Shown here: one piece after another, positions 35,655-48,856 of the stretch
How the letters are laid out: every line of letters starts with the position of its first letter
Position numbering within the stretch: position 1 is the first letter of the stretch
From: Adiantum capillus-veneris
Lineage: Eukaryota; Streptophyta; Polypodiopsida; Polypodiales; Pteridaceae
Length of the DNA: 64,000 nucleotides
Direction: 5' to 3'
NCBI GenBank assembly: GCA_014529385.2
Contig: CM043950.1
Location: 71,216,435 to 71,280,434, forward strand
Notes under the pieces: generated by a model
Databases searched by the model: none
Told to the model about the DNA's origin: nothing
What the model saw: only the letters and a program-made list of their open reading frames with translations
Position numbers and translations under genes: made by a program

Positions 35655-38600
35655 CTACCCTACACCTAACTGCTTGTGAAAATGTGCAAAGTTCTCAGAG
35701 GGAAGTCCTTTTGTAAGTAGATCAGCAAGATTTTCTGTGGTGTGAACTTTGACAAGCTGAAGTTGCTTATCTTTGAGCATTTCCCTGATGAAATGATACT
35801 TCACATCCACATGCTTTGTCTTTGAGTGATAAACTGGATTGCGAGCCAATTGTATAGCACTTTGACTATCACAATATAACACAGGCATCTCTTCTTTGAT
35901 TCCCAAATCTGTTACTAGTCGATTAAGCCAAATTGATTCTTTGCATGCCTCTGATGCTGCAACATATTCAGCCTCTGTAGTAGACTGAGTAACACAATCT
36001 TGTAATCTAGAACACCATGATACTGCTCCACCAGCCAATGTAGAGACATACCCTGACGTAGACCTTCGGTTGTCTAAGTCACCTGCATAATCTGAGTCTA
36101 TAAAACCCTTTACACTTAGCTCGTGACTCCCATAGCATATACGCATACTCTTTGTAGCTTTCAGGTATCTCAATATTCCTTTCACTGCCTCCCAATGTTT
36201 CTTGCCTGGGTTTGACATGTATCAACTTACTACTCCCACTGCAAATGCAATGTCTGGGCGAGTAGCAATCATTGCATACATCAAACTACCCAGTGCAGAC
36301 GCATATGGAATCTTATCCATTTCAGCCTGTTCTTCCTCAGACACAGGACAATCTTGTTTGCTAAGTTTCACATATGGTGGCAATGGAACACTCAGTGCCT
36401 TTCCCTTCTCCATATTGAAACGTTGCAAAACCTTGTCAATATACTCTGTTTGAGATAACCAAATCAACTTCTTTGATCTGTCTCTCTCAATGCGCATACC
36501 AAGTATATGACTTGCCTCACCCATGTCTTTCATGTCAAATGATTTTTCCATCTTTGACTTCAAAGCTGAAATTTCTTCCAAGTGCTTGCCAGCAATCAAC
36601 ATGTCATCCACATACAAAATAAGGATCAGCCAACTACCATCCTTAGTCTTCTTTGTATATAGACAGTGATCGAACTCACTACGTTTGTAGCCTTGAGAAA
36701 GCATAAACTTGTGGAATTTATGGTACCATGTCCTCGGTGATTGTTTTAATCCATAAAGACTCTTTAACAACTGGCATACCCAATTTTCCTTGCCTTTCTC
36801 AACAAACCCTTCTGGCTGCTGCATGTAAATTTCCACATCTAAATCACCATGCAAGAACGCTGTCTTGACATCCATTCGGTGCAACACCAAATCTAATGTG
36901 GCAACCAATGCAAGAAAGCATCTCAATGTAGTCATCTTGACCACCGGAGAGAAGACTTCATCAAAGTCAATGCCTTGTTCTTGCTTAAAGCCCTTGGCAA
37001 CAAGCCTTGCTTTGTACTTTGGCTGACTATCATGAGCGGTGATCTTATACCTATAAACCCATTTACAAGGTAGATCCTTTTTGCCCTGTGGTAATTTAAC
37101 TAGCTTCCATGTCTTGTTTTTATGCAGAGCTGTCATCTCTGACTGCATGTCCAATTGCCAATTCCCGGAGTCCTTCATTTGCACTACTTCCTTGTAACAT
37201 GAAGGCTCATTGCAATCAGTCAACATGACATAGTTCATAGATGGAACAAACCTATCAGGAGGTTGCGTGACATGTCCAGATCTACGCACAATAGGTGGCT
37301 CAGGCTCAGCCACAACCTGTGGTTCCACTCTATCCTGTCCTTGCTCCTCTTGAGCCCTGACATTTTGTCTTTCACGTGCAGGTCCATCTTCTTGGAAGAC
37401 AACTCTTCTAATCTCCTCAACCCTCTCTGGTTTAGAATGATATTTGGATTCATTAAAGTGAACATCATTGCTGCGGACAACCTTTCTGGATTCGGGATCC
37501 CAAAGTCTGTACCCCATCTCACCAGAATTACCATAGCCTAGAAAGATGCACTTTCTACTCTTTGGCTCAAGTTTGTTCCTAAATTCCTTTGGAACGTGAG
37601 TATATGCCTCACAGCCAAAGACTCTGAGATGCTTGTATGAGGGCATTTTGCCTGACCATACCATCTCTGGCACTGAATCCTTCTGCAAAACCTTGCTAGG
37701 AGATCTATTTACAAGATGAACAGTTGTTGATACAGCTTCATCCCAAAACCCATTTGGTAGTTGTGCATTAGACAACATACTTCTGACCTTCTCTTGTATG
37801 GTCCTATTCATCCTGTCAGCAACACCATTTTGAGGAGGATTGTAAGGAGCACTAAGTTCACGTTTTATACCTTTTGACTCACAAAAGTCCTGAAAGGCCT
37901 TTGAAACATACTCTCCACCATTGTCAATGTGTAAGCATTTAAGCTTCTTGCCACTCTGATTCTCCACAAGTGTCACAAACGTTTTGAAAACACTAAACGC
38001 TTCATCCTTGTGCTTGAGAAAGTAAACCATACTTTCCTCGAGTAATCATCTATAAATGTCATAAAGTAAGAAGCTCCCCCTAGAGATAGGTTAGGCATAG
38101 GTCCACACAAATCACTATGAACAAGTGCCAACTGTGTATCTCTTCTACTGCCTCTATGCTTATGTGGCTGCTGTGTTTGCTTACCATACAGACAATGTTC
38201 ACAGAATTCAAAATCATTAAATGAAAAGCCAGGCAAATAACCAGAACGAGACAATATTTCCATTCCCTTCTTGGACATATGTCCTAACCGGGTATGCCAC
38301 AAAGAAACGTTCGGTTGCTCGGTTACATTGATTACATTTTTAGAGACATTTGATACATAAATCATGTAAAGTCCTCCAGACTTTACTCCATGTGCTACTG
38401 TCTTAGAACCCTTGGATATCTTCCACATGTTCTGTCCAAAAGTGGTGACGTAGCCAGCATCATCAAGTAAACCTGTGTTGATCAAGCTCTTTGTAATTGC
38501 AAGAACATGTCTCACATTCTTCAGCGTGAAAGAAGAGCCATTCTGAAACTTCAATTGAACATCTCCAACACCTAAGATCTCACATGTCTGCCCATTTCCT

Positions 38601-39634
38601 AGCAGAACATGATCTTTAGTGGTCACATAAGAGGTAAACCACTCCTTGTTTGGAGACACATGAAGTGATGCCCCTGAGTCTATAATCCAGTCACTCAGTG
38701 CATTTCCATCAGATGCTGTAAGAAGAGCTGAGTGCATTGTATTCTTCAAGAAGTAGATGTCTCCTGACACTAGACTGTCATCCTCTGCAACAGTGTTTGT
38801 CACATTTATTTCTTAAATCTTCACTGAGGACTTGTTCTTCCCACCATGGTCTTCAGCTTTCTCTTTTCCATTTTTTGCTTTCCATTCTCTGCAGTCTCTT
38901 TTCATGTGACCCTTCTTGCCACAATGGTAGCATTCTATGTCACTCTTGGCTTAAGCACTGCGGGACTTGCTACGAGACTGATTCCTCTTTCCACCTTTGT
39001 ACTTTTCTTTGGTCCTTCCCCTGACAACTAAGGCTGTTCCTTTGCCTTTGTCCATTGTCTTTCTATTGGTTTCTTCAGTAAGCAGACTTCCTTCTACACC
39101 TGCTATGTTCAAACCGTCTGGAGGTGCAGAATTACTCAAAGCTATGCGAAACGTGTCCCAACTTTCCGGCAATGTGATCAACAGGAACATAGCTCTAGCA
39201 GGTTCATCAAACTTGACACCTTGAGCTGACAACTGACTATAGGTTGTGTTGAATTCATTCAGATGATTGGACATAGGTGTCCCTTCTTTCATCTTCAAGT
39301 CAACAAGCTTCTTAAGCCAGTATACCTGTGAAGCTACACTCTGCTTCTCATAAAGATCACTCAGCTTTAACCATGCTTGATAAGCCGACATCTCGTCTGC
39401 TACATTGAAGTAAACGCTTTCTGCCAAAGTCAGCATAATGGTAGAAAGTGCCAATTCATCCATTTCGCTCCATTCATCTTCGTCCATATCTTCTGGTTTT
39501 ATCCCCTTGAGCTTTATAGGTTTTATCTGCTTCTTTTGTACCAACACGTGCCAAATCTGTTTCTTCCACAATGGGAAATTGGTTCCATCCAGCTTCTTGA
39601 TATTGTAAAGAGCAGTGTCCTGTGATCCAGCCAT
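35655..39634 (-). pseudogene. Copia gag-pol polyprotein (recently inactivated)
   Basis: Gag (39634-38954) opens MAGSQDTALYNIKKLDG. A zinc knuckle (CYHCGKKGHMKRDC) lies at about 38930-38890. Protease has WIIDSGASLHVS near 38690. Integrase has LWHTRLGHMSKKG, HSDLCGPM, FIDDYSRK and IDNGGEY. Reverse transcriptase has FLHGDLDVEIYMQQPEGF and ILYVDDMLIAG. RNase H has FIDSDYAGDLDNRRSTSGY. Defects: TAA at 38951-38953, TAA at 38813-38815, a one-base frameshift near 38028, and TGA at 36219-36221, where Arg is expected. The third integrase catalytic residue reads NGVADRMNRT at 37815-37817 instead of the usual Glu. Confidence 0.93.
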
Positions 39635-39639
39635 AGCTA

Positions 39640-40716
39640 CGCTTCACAATAGTTTACTTTCATGGGAAAAATTCGGCAGAGTTTCCCCTGTAAACTGACC
39701 TCTGAACCAATATCAACCTGTCAAATGAACCAAGAAAGCTTCAGATTCTGCAGAAATTTTGGCAGAGTCTCCTTTGTAAAATGGCTCTGGTGTACTAAAA
39801 AACAGACCAAAAACAGCTCAAAAACACTGTCTCTCTGACACTATAAGCTGTGGGTAAACCTGTCCTACACCTGTACTGTCTCTAACTGTCCTGTCACTGT
39901 CCTGTAAGCATAGACTGCGACAATGCCTCAATGGCAGTAAAGCAAAGATGCAATCCCAACTGTCTAACTCACAGTCAATACATCCTAGCTGCCTATCTAA
40001 GGGTGCTCGAGGGATCGCTCCAAGACCTGTATCACCGAAAGGATCTCAACATTCAAGAATCCCCCAGCTCAATAAAACCTCACTCGACCCTCAACAAAGG
40101 CTGCAGTAAATCTGACAGTACATAGACTTCCCACAAAGTCATACATCCACAAATTTCCCACTGTATGCTGTAACCGCTTGGGCGGTTGTTTGCTGCGTGA
40201 CTCACAGCCAGCAAACCCTCAACAGACATACATCATCTCTGACAATACATCCCATGTGGAAGTACCTACAATGTCAGGATGAAATCTGGAATTTCAAGCA
40301 GCAAACACAAGCTACCTGATGAACTAGTGGATATCGCCTACAGTCTGTGTGTAGATGCGTCCGTGTCGTATGTGACACGCCTCCAAGAATTGTGAGCCGT
40401 CCTTCGATGTGTAGACAGCCACAAATCAACACTCTAGGAGTGTCGATATCCTCAACACCTGCAGTCGTACGCCGAAAACCCCAAATTTGCAGAGTCGGAT
40501 CTGCACCCATTGAGACCACGTAGTCGAAAATGGCCTGCGCAGAACTTTGTCGAAGCCGAACGGTGGCCGAGATGACCTCGGAATGAAATTCTGACAACAT
40601 CGAGTCCTTCAGGCTTTCCCACGAGATTTGGGGCCGTGTCTTTGCCTATCGAATTTCACTCCAATCTGAGCTGGTGACTCTAGCCTCCTGCAGTACTGCC
40701 CCGAGCCTCGATCTGA
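39640..40716. other. Copia leader between primer site and gag
   Basis: About 1.1 kb between the primer site and gag start without a convincing ORF; long for a copia leader. Confidence 0.6.
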
Positions 40717-40728
40717 GCTCTGATACCA
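40717..40728 (-). promoter_or_regulatory. Primer-binding site for initiator Met-tRNA
   Basis: On minus it reads TGGTATCAGAGC, two bases inside the 5' LTR. Confidence 0.92.
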
Positions 40729-40730
40729 AA

Positions 40731-40924
40731 TGAAGGAGTACGAGCAGAAGTGCGACGCGAGAGAGAGAGTGCGAGAAGAAGAGCACAACGATATGGTGAA
40801 CTCGCTCTACTGTAATGTGTAGAGCATAGTGAGTTCTTATTAGGTTTTTACAAAAGAACATGTGTACATACCTGGCGGCCCGCCCACTTACCTGGGCGAC
40901 CACATTGGGCTTTATACCCCAACA
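40731..40924 (-). repeat. 5' LTR of the copia element
   Basis: Matches 35374-35565 almost perfectly. The 2-bp difference is one extra GA unit. Confidence 0.93.
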
Positions 40925-40929
40925 ATCTC

Positions 40930-41830
40930 TATTTTTGCGCATATGATACTTGTAAAAGACTCTCAAAATGAACCTAATGATTTGTGAACTAAAAGTGAAT
41001 GGAATAAGAAAGAACTAGAGTTGTTTAAATTTCTTAGTGGATTCCAAGATGTTTTTATTGACGACATTCCTAGTGAGCTACCTCCAAAATGAGGGGATGA
41101 CGACCATGCAATTGAAATTCTTCCAAGAAGTTCTCCGCGTAATAAACCTCCTTATAGAGTTTCTCAAGATCAACAAGAGGAGATTATGCAACAAGTGCAT
41201 GAGTTAGTTGAGAAAGGCATGGTTAGGCCTAGCTCGTCTCCATTTTGTTCACCCGTGTTATTAGTGAAAAAGAAAGATGACACATATTGTATGTATGTCG
41301 ACTATAGAGCACCAAATAGGATCACTATCAAGAATAGGTTTCCTGTTCCATGGGTAGAAGACCTATTTGATAAGCTACAAGAGTTGACCTACTTCAGTAG
41401 GATTGACCTAAAAATTGGCTACCATAAAATAAGGATAGTTGATCAAGACATTGTAAAGACTGCATTTTGCACTATGTTTAGTCTTTACGATTACATTGTC
41501 ATGCCTTTTGGCTTGACCAATGCACTAGCTATCTTTAACCGAATGATGGAGAAGCTATTCAGGCCTCACTGTGGATTCACTAGAGTGTTATTTGATGATA
41601 TTATCATCTACTCCAACTCTTTGGAAAAACACAAGAAACATCTCCAGGTAAATTTTGAAGTTCTAGGAGAGAATTGGCTTTTCATAAATCGAAAGAAAAG
41701 TGAATTTTTCTTGCAAGAAATTTAGTATTTTGGTCACATTATCTCTCAAGATGGTATCCAAATGGATCCATCAAAGTTGGAGGTAATAAAAGGATGGCCT
41801 ATTCCAAATAATAATGTCATAATAACTAAT
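40930..41830 (+). pseudogene. Ty3/gypsy protease-to-reverse transcriptase fragment (right of the copia insertion)
   Basis: Reading resumes in the gypsy polyprotein: FKFLSGFQDVFIDDIPSELP, then GMVRPSSSPFCSPVLLVKKKD, YCMYVDYRAPNRIT, a truncated fingers-palm block with VMPFGLTNA, and LFDDIIIYS near 41590 (the catalytic pair). It ends near GWPIPNN at about 41810, so RNase H and integrase are missing. Stops at 40985, 41090 and 41723 break the frame. Confidence 0.85.
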
Positions 41831-43329
41831 ATCTAATTCTCCAAAATTATTTTATCATGTTAAACTTATCATTTAATATGGGGAAGTACCATGGGAGAAA
41901 AAACTAGAGTATTGGTAAGGCTAGCAGACTGGTCATAGTATGGATCCAAAGGAGGGAAAATAGGGAGCCAAAGAGGGAACATCTACAAAAGAGCAATGTG
42001 CATCAATGGCTTCAAAGACCCTAAGGTTCAACCCATTAAGACTTCCAAAAATCTTAGGTTCCAAAATTCAAATGAAATGTTCAATGGTCAATTCTTAGGG
42101 AAATTGGATGCTTTGGGAAGACCACAAAGTCTTCCCACATCCCTATATGGGAGGAGGCAAGCCCTAAAGGTAGGGTAAGAGATAGAAGAGGTGAGAGGAC
42201 ACACACGCACACACACACACACACACACACTCAAGGCTTCTCTTTACACAAAGGGCATATTAGACACGTGCTAGGTTCCTAGTCCAGTTTCGCTCAATTC
42301 CGATTCCAATCCTATTGGATGGCCATAGAGGTGGACCAATGAGATTTAGGCTAGAGTAAATTTAGTCTAATTAATTTAAAAACACTTGATAAAATAACCA
42401 ATGAAAATTAAGTCTCCTAGAAGATTATCGGATAGCCTACCAAGGGGTCCAATGAGAATTAAGTAGCCCAGTGGATTGCTTCCTTCCTATTGGCCAAAGG
42501 GCAAAAAGGTCTAATGGGGATTTAAATGAAGGCATTATGACACGCACACTCACACAAAGTTATGTGTGAAGTAAAGAAGACTATCTCCTTCTCAAGCTTT
42601 AATGGAAAGCTCATCATCTACTCCAAGCTTGTGAGAAGGGAGGCCTACACCAACAACTCTTGGCTTTGTGATGAAAATCCAACCAAGAGCCAAGCTCCAA
42701 TGCATGCTCATCTCCTCTACCATGCTAATCACTAAGCTATGCTAAGCTATTAAGAGTATGTGAGGAGAAATACTTCTTTCTCATAAGAATACTTCTTCTT
42801 CCTTTAGATCTACTCTCATACCCCGCTAGCTCTCACCATCTTTGAAGGTGTGTGAGGTCTTGGGTTTGAGACCATGAGGAAGTTGATGTTGTTTTTTTCA
42901 AGTGTAAGATTGGTGCTTGAAGCTTCCATCTTCACTGCACCAGCCAGTTATTGAAGGAACGCAAAGTATTGTATTGTAAAATGTCTCCCTTGATGGGGGG
43001 AAACTATAGTACAAAGCCTTTTGGAGGGAGGGCTGGCTCCATGTACATCTGGTCCTCAACTGTTGTCAATGGCTTACTTTCTCTCTCTTTTTGAAGTATT
43101 GTTTATGCCTAATTCTAATGAGGTGTTATGGTTTTGTTGCTCTCTCTCCAGCCAACCACTCTTTCTATGCTCATTAGAAATCTATTCTTAATGAAATGCT
43201 CACTATGTCTATGTTAATTTCCACTACACATAAGTTACTACCACATTAAATGTTACAGAGTTGCACTAGCAGAAGGATTTGTATAGAGACCCTAGGGGAT
43301 TATTTAAAAATTATTGTATCTTTTTGCAG
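41831..43329. other. Non-coding stretch, possibly LTR; nothing recognised
   Basis: No conserved protein text. A (CA)n run lies at 42203-42231. The junction with the gypsy RT at TGTCATAATAACT could be an LTR start but no partner was found. Confidence 0.4.
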
Positions 43330-46300
43330 AATGGAGTACGAGCACACTTTTGTGGTAGTGGGCTTCGAAAAGAGCAATAAATTTGAGTTTATTTTGGGAT
43401 GACCATTCATCCATCAACTTAAAATGGTTCAAGATTGGGGCTATGACTATCTCTACCTATGGAATAAGGGTGTCACAACAACAAGGGTCAGTACAATGGA
43501 CCGTAGTTACCAAGATGTAATCAAACCCCACTAGAAGATTTTGGTGTAACTACAAATTTTGGAGCACAACTACGTACTTGGTTGATGAAGGGAGCACATG
43601 TTTGGATGTGTGAGCATTGAAGTGTGGAAGCCTAAAAAAGAAATATTGTATCCTTGAGTGCTCCGTAGAAGACAAGTACTATGTAAAGGAGGCATTTCTA
43701 GAGGAACTATTTGAACCCTTTCGCAACTTTTCCAACCAACCAAAATTAAGGAGACAAAAGAGATATCAAATGAGACAAGAAAAAAACAAATGAAATTGAC
43801 TCGAGAAATCAATGCCTAGATTGATGACCAAAACACAGTATCTCATGCTTGTAGGAGCAAATGATTGGGTCCGAGACAGAATCACCAAAAAACCATTGAG
43901 ATCGACGATATTTCAAGAAAACCCAAAAAAGAAAGCAAAAAGAAACCTAAGTACACAGCTAAAACATTAACCAAAATGTCCAAGACAGAACAAAAAATGC
44001 AAAACCAAAGGTTAAAACGGAAATTGAAAGAGGTTTTGACAATTGAGATAGAGAGTGAAGAGGATTTTAACGCGGAAAAAGTTGACATATATACCCTCTT
44101 GCTATAAAACATACACCATCTAGGACCGACTATCGTGATTTAGCAAGCAATGAGAGAACTTATAGAACCAAGAACATAATATGATGAGCATGAGAGTGCA
44201 AAACAAATTAGCTCTCACTATAAAACATACACCATCTAGGACCGATGTATCGTGATTTAGCAAGCAATGAGAGAACCTAGAGAACCAAGACCATCATATG
44301 ATGAGCATGAGAGTGCAAAACAAATTAAACTAGGTGAACCAAGTCCGATTTACATATCCATGGATCTCATGGAAGAAGAAGAGCAACTTCTAATAGCTAC
44401 TCTCAAGAAATATAGAGATGTGTTTTCTTGGTCGTACAAAGATCTTAATGGAGTAGTTCCAAGCATATGTTAGCATACGATATCTATGAAGAGTGATGCT
44501 AAGCTATGTAGACAATGTCTCTATACTTATAAAATTTTTTTGCTAAGAAAATCAAAGAGTAGAGAAAAGCTTAAGGATGTAGAGTTTATCTATGAGATTG
44601 AACACATGGAGTGGGTGTTGCCTATTGTGATAGGGCCCAAAAACAATGACAAATTGTGAGTGTGTGTAAATGTTAAGCAGGTAAACATTGCCACAATCAA
44701 AGATATATATCCCTTATCCATCAGAGATCATGTGAGTGAGAGAGTCGCAAGCAAGAAAGCTTACATCTTTCTTGATGGCTTTTTGAGCTACAATCAGCTC
44801 ACAATAAATCCAAAGGATAAACACAAAGCAGTCTTTGCAATAGAATGGTACATATTTGCTTATACGATGGTGCCATTTGGTCTGACTAATGTACCTACCA
44901 CGTTCTAGAGGCTGATGAGTTAACCATTCAAAGAGTAGCTAAAAAAATTCTTAGAGATCTATATGGACAACTTGTATGTGAATTCTCTATGAAGAGACAA
45001 ACATGTTGAACACTTCAAGAAGATCTTTGAGATGTGAAAAGATTATTGTATCTACCTAAACCGTGAAAAATGCATCTTCATGGTAAGACAAGGTAAGATA
45101 TTGGGGCACATTGCAGATCTTGAGAAGATACAAGTTATTGTATCTCTTCCAAAAGTTAGGAGATACAAGCATTTATGGGACATTTTGGATATTACCAAAG
45201 GTTTATCTACATGTATGTAGTCATTGCAAAATCTCTCTATGCTCTCATCACAAAACTTGAGTGCAATGAAGGATGTGCAAAAGCGTTTCAACAATTGAAG
45301 CAAACTTGATTAGTGCTCCAATTTTGAAAGATCTTGATTAGAACAAGATCTTCCATGTTCATGTAGATACATTGGCATACACGATGAGATGCACCTTAGC
45401 ACAACTTAGAGAGAACAATATGGATTTTCCAATCTATTACTCCAGTAGAAAACTCAATAGTGCGGAGCAAAATTACACTACCATGGAAAGGCCCAAGGAT
45501 TGGAAATGATCTATGCTGTCAAAATTATTTAGCATTACCTTCTTGCAAACAAAGTTTCCTTTTTTGTAGATCATCATGTACTATTGTACTTAATGAACAA
45601 ACCATGCAATACTAGTTTTTTATAGTTGGGTTCATTATATTGCTAGAAATTGATTTCACGGTAGTAGTCACCTGCTAGATTCTTATCTCCTTAATATACA
45701 AATGGTACCAAGGTGGAGAGAGCATGTCATACCATTTCTCACCATTGGTTGTGTATAGATTGAAAGGCAACCATCAATCATTGTGAGTAGACACGCTCAA
45801 TTTTGCTAAAAGCGAGATGGCTATATAAGAAGGGGAAGGATGAGATACTTAGGCTATGTATAGAGCCATCCAAAAAAACATTGTACTTGAGACAAGCTCA
45901 TGTATAGACAACAAGGTTTCATGATGTAAAAATGCAAACCTATTAGAGATCGATGAGACTTGGGGTGTATTGGCCTCACATGGAAGTGTCCATGACTATG
46001 TTAGTTTATGTAATACGTGTGTCATTCAAAAGAAAATAAAAAACTCTACACTATTCACAATAATAAAAGCACCCAAGTGGGGAGAATACATAGTGGACTA
46101 CATAGAACAAGGAGTCTTGCCAGCAAACATGAGAAAATCCAGACTATGCTCAATCCAAAGAGAAGCGAAAAACTACATAATCATTGAAAATAACCTTTTT
46201 TGGAGAGAAATTGATGACAACTTGTGAATTTGTACCGCAAAACATGAGTACTTGCCGATTCTCAAACAAGCACATGTCGGACCAGCAGGGGGTCACTTTT

Positions 46301-46730
46301 CGATCGACAAAACCACAAAAATGATACTTCTTTGAATCTGGTGGCTTACTCTGTACATTAATACATAGCAATACGTCAAATGATGTGATGATTGTTAGCA
46401 AAAAAATGTACCTATGCAATGTGATAGAATGCCATTAAGACCAATGATGGCTGTAAGGGATTTTTCCAAATGGGGAATCCACTTTGTTGGATTTATCTCA
46501 CCACCGACATCTCAAATGCAAGCTCAATATATCATAGTGGCATCAAATCGTTTGACCAAATGGATAGAGGACAAAGCGACACAAAACAATGATATCAAAA
46601 CGATATCACAGTTCTTGGAAGAGAACATTTTTACTCGATGCTTCCAATTGAGATATTGAGTGATTGAGGGACTCATTTCATCAATGATTGTTGCAGGAGC
46701 GAATCACACCACCTATAATGTGCATGCAGC
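43330..46730 (+). mobile_element. Ty3/gypsy element, strongly decayed
   Basis: Polyprotein pieces occur in the usual order. A protease-end-like FILG-PFIHQLKMVQDWG lies near 43390. A pre-RT linker (LLIATLKKYRDVFSWSYKDLNGV, 44391-44460) follows. Reverse transcriptase has CVNVKQVN, AYIFLDGFLSYNQL and YTMVPFGLTNVPTTF at 44660-44908. RNase H has PIYYSSRKLNSAEQNYTTMER near 45440. Integrase has CNTCVIQKK near 46005 and WGIHFVGFISPP near 46472, then ends. Stops and frameshifts are frequent. The FSWSYKDL linker resembles Tat/Athila-type elements. Confidence 0.8.
44102..44330. repeat. 116-bp tandem duplication in the gypsy element
   Basis: CTATAAAACATACACCATC at 44102 recurs at 44218. Both copies run through ATGAGCATGAGAGTGCAAAA, so the pre-RT linker is partly duplicated. 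Confidence 0.85.
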
Positions 46731-46814
46731 ACAACCTAGATCAACATAATGTCAATCAAGGACACACGTGACATGATAGGTGCACATAGGCAATCTCTTT
46801 ATCTTGTCAAGTTG

Positions 46815-47115
46815 AGACCATCCAACGCATACAACACTCTAGAAGGATAACTAATCCACAATCGGGAATCTTACTACTCTCAACTACACCACCCAACCCA
46901 CATACACACATACGAAAGGAAACTCTCCAAACCGTGCCAAAATTGTACAAAACTTAAAGAACACCATCCCACGTATACAACACTCTGGAAGTCTAACTAA
47001 TCCACAATCGAGAATATTACTGCTCTCAACTACACCACCCAACTCACATACACACATACGGAAGGAAACTCTCCAAACCATGCTAGAATCGTACGAAACT
47101 TAAAGAACACCATCC
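46815..47115. repeat. 146-bp tandem duplication
   Basis: CAACTACACCACCCAAC occurs at 46881 and 47027. Both copies extend through ACTTAAAGAACACCATCCC. 47116-47857 has no recognised gene. Confidence 0.85.
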
Positions 47116-47857
47116 CCTGACCAGGATACCCATGTCCCTAAACCTCTACACTCAAAAACCTCACTCTAAACCCATTTGCGGAAAACGCCTATGAAGATAG
47201 AGTAGAATTATGAAAATGCTCAAAATTGAAATCTATGAGTACCTATGCGTAGTTTATGTCGCCACGATTCTAATGACTACTTGCAAGCAAAAAACAGAAA
47301 TTGTTTGATACAATTACGACCACAAATGGCTCGTAAATACGTTATTGCACGTGCTCCGTCTCGCGTGGAATGCTTGGTGTTGTCACATAGCTCTGATCGA
47401 GCCTAGCACAATGGTGTTGTCAGTTCTCAAATGCGATGAGCAAGCGGGGAGTAGCACAAGGATGAATCTCACACAAATCTCTCTTCCTCTCTCATACACA
47501 GACAACTTAAAACTTAGATTATGATAAAAGTCCTCTTTTACAAAATGATCTAGGTACCTTATATACTAAGGCTACCATAGGTTAAACCTAAAATAGAGTT
47601 CAAGGGGTAAAATGGCTTTGTATGTACAATCTGGAAGTGCCTTTGCACCCCAGCTTCTTCAACCAGACTAACTACTCATTACAAATGATATCTTAACCAT
47701 AGTCCGCAGCATTTCATAACTCTTAGAAAATAGGCTTTGTTGCAAAAATTGAGTTATGTCGCGTTGTTGACATAGTGGTCAACACTCCCCCCGCTGAATT
47801 CATGTTGTCCCTGACAAGACCTGGTTGTCGATGTTGGTGCGGTCTTTGTTGTCATTT

Positions 47858-48259
47858 TGCTGGTGTAAAGAAAGTATAGAGTGTAGCCCTTTCACGAGTT
47901 TGTCCTTTTTGTCCAATCTGATGTACACAGTGTTCACATGATTTAGGAAAATCATAATTGATGACAAACTTTATGTCCTTCACTGTCAAGCCCCGAACTG
48001 CAACATCAATTATTGCTGTCATTATAGGTCTATTGCCAGATCTAAATTAAAAAAGAACCCAACCTTGTTTAGTTTGATTCTTATCATCATGGATAGACAA
48101 AGCTCCATCTATCACTTTCACCAGCAAATTTGTCACTTCTGAGTATTTCTCATTCTCAGAAACAACTTCTACAATCTGTAGACTTGAATGATTGGCTTTT
48201 AGATCGTGTGAACCAATGACAGTTTTGTAAGTATTTTGTAGAAATGTTTTGGCTAAACC
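47858..48259 (-). pseudogene. DEAD-box RNA helicase fragment (DDX5/RH20-type C-terminal lobe)
   Basis: DEAD-box helicases unwind RNA with ATP. The minus-strand text matches the second RecA-like lobe: GLAKTFLQNTYK, VIGSHDLKANHSSLQIVEVV, SENEKYSEV, then ALSIHDDKNQTKQGWVL, FRSGNRPIMTAIIDVAVRGL (motif V region), DIKFVINYDFP and VHQIGQKGQ (motif VI, where HRIGRTGR is normal), then TLYTFFTPA. About 23 residues normally found before ALSIHGDK (motif IV region) are missing. A stop follows WVLF, and motif VI arginines are replaced, so it cannot be functional. No introns are visible inside; a processed or captured gene fragment is possible. Confidence 0.88.
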
Positions 48260-48513
48260 TTAAACTTCTTAGGCCTAAACGTATGTAGGTGGCTATTGTT
48301 AGCAGCAAGCTAACACGAATACCATTTTTCAGACCTCCCATGTAAAAACACTTATTATTTTTGATAAATCGAGAATATTGTAACTCCTATTTCTGAGTAA
48401 ACCTTGATAGTTGAGCCGGGGCTACAAGCTTCCAGAGTCTACAACCTATCATTACCTATATTTAGTTAAATCTCCCAAATTATTAGTTTTGACCACCAAA
48501 AACCTTGGCTAAG

Positions 48514-48517
48514 ATAT
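48514..48517. repeat. Target-site duplication ATAT, left copy
   Basis: Matches 61052-61055 on the other side of the Tat-like element. Four bases fit; a five-base match does not. Confidence 0.65.
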
Positions 48518-48776
48518 TGAGGCGGTCCGGGGCAGGCAACAAGAAGAGCAACCTCTAGACACCCTTCAAGGCTCCCGTGCTGCTCAATGGGGCTGGGGCA
48601 CAACACAACACAAACCAAAACAACAAACCCACAGCCAAATCCCAACTACACAAGGGGCACCACCTACTTTAAGACTGAATTAGGACGCAAAAGAGGAGAA
48701 TCGTTAGAGCAACCCACAAACAAGCAAGGAATTTACACTAACCCTAACACCAATGGAACACTCTCACACACTAACA

Positions 48777-48856
<80 letters not shown>

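Larger units (their letters stand above)
35374..40924 (-). mobile_element. Ty1/copia retrotransposon with both LTRs, 5.55 kb
   Basis: LTRs of 192 and 194 bp bracket a minus-strand gag-pol. ATCTC flanks both ends exactly (35369-35373 and 40925-40929). The 5' LTR is followed by a Met-tRNA primer site at 40717-40728. A purine tract (AAGTGGGAGGT on minus, 35566 onward) precedes the 3' LTR. The LTR pair differs by about two substitutions and one 2-bp indel, so it is young. It lies within the gypsy fragment of 34400-41830. Confidence 0.95.

Noticed and set aside
46815-47115. Short minus-strand frame over the 146-bp duplication (46884-47081) as a gene
   Set aside because: The Val/Cys-rich frame follows the repeat and lacks any conserved motif.
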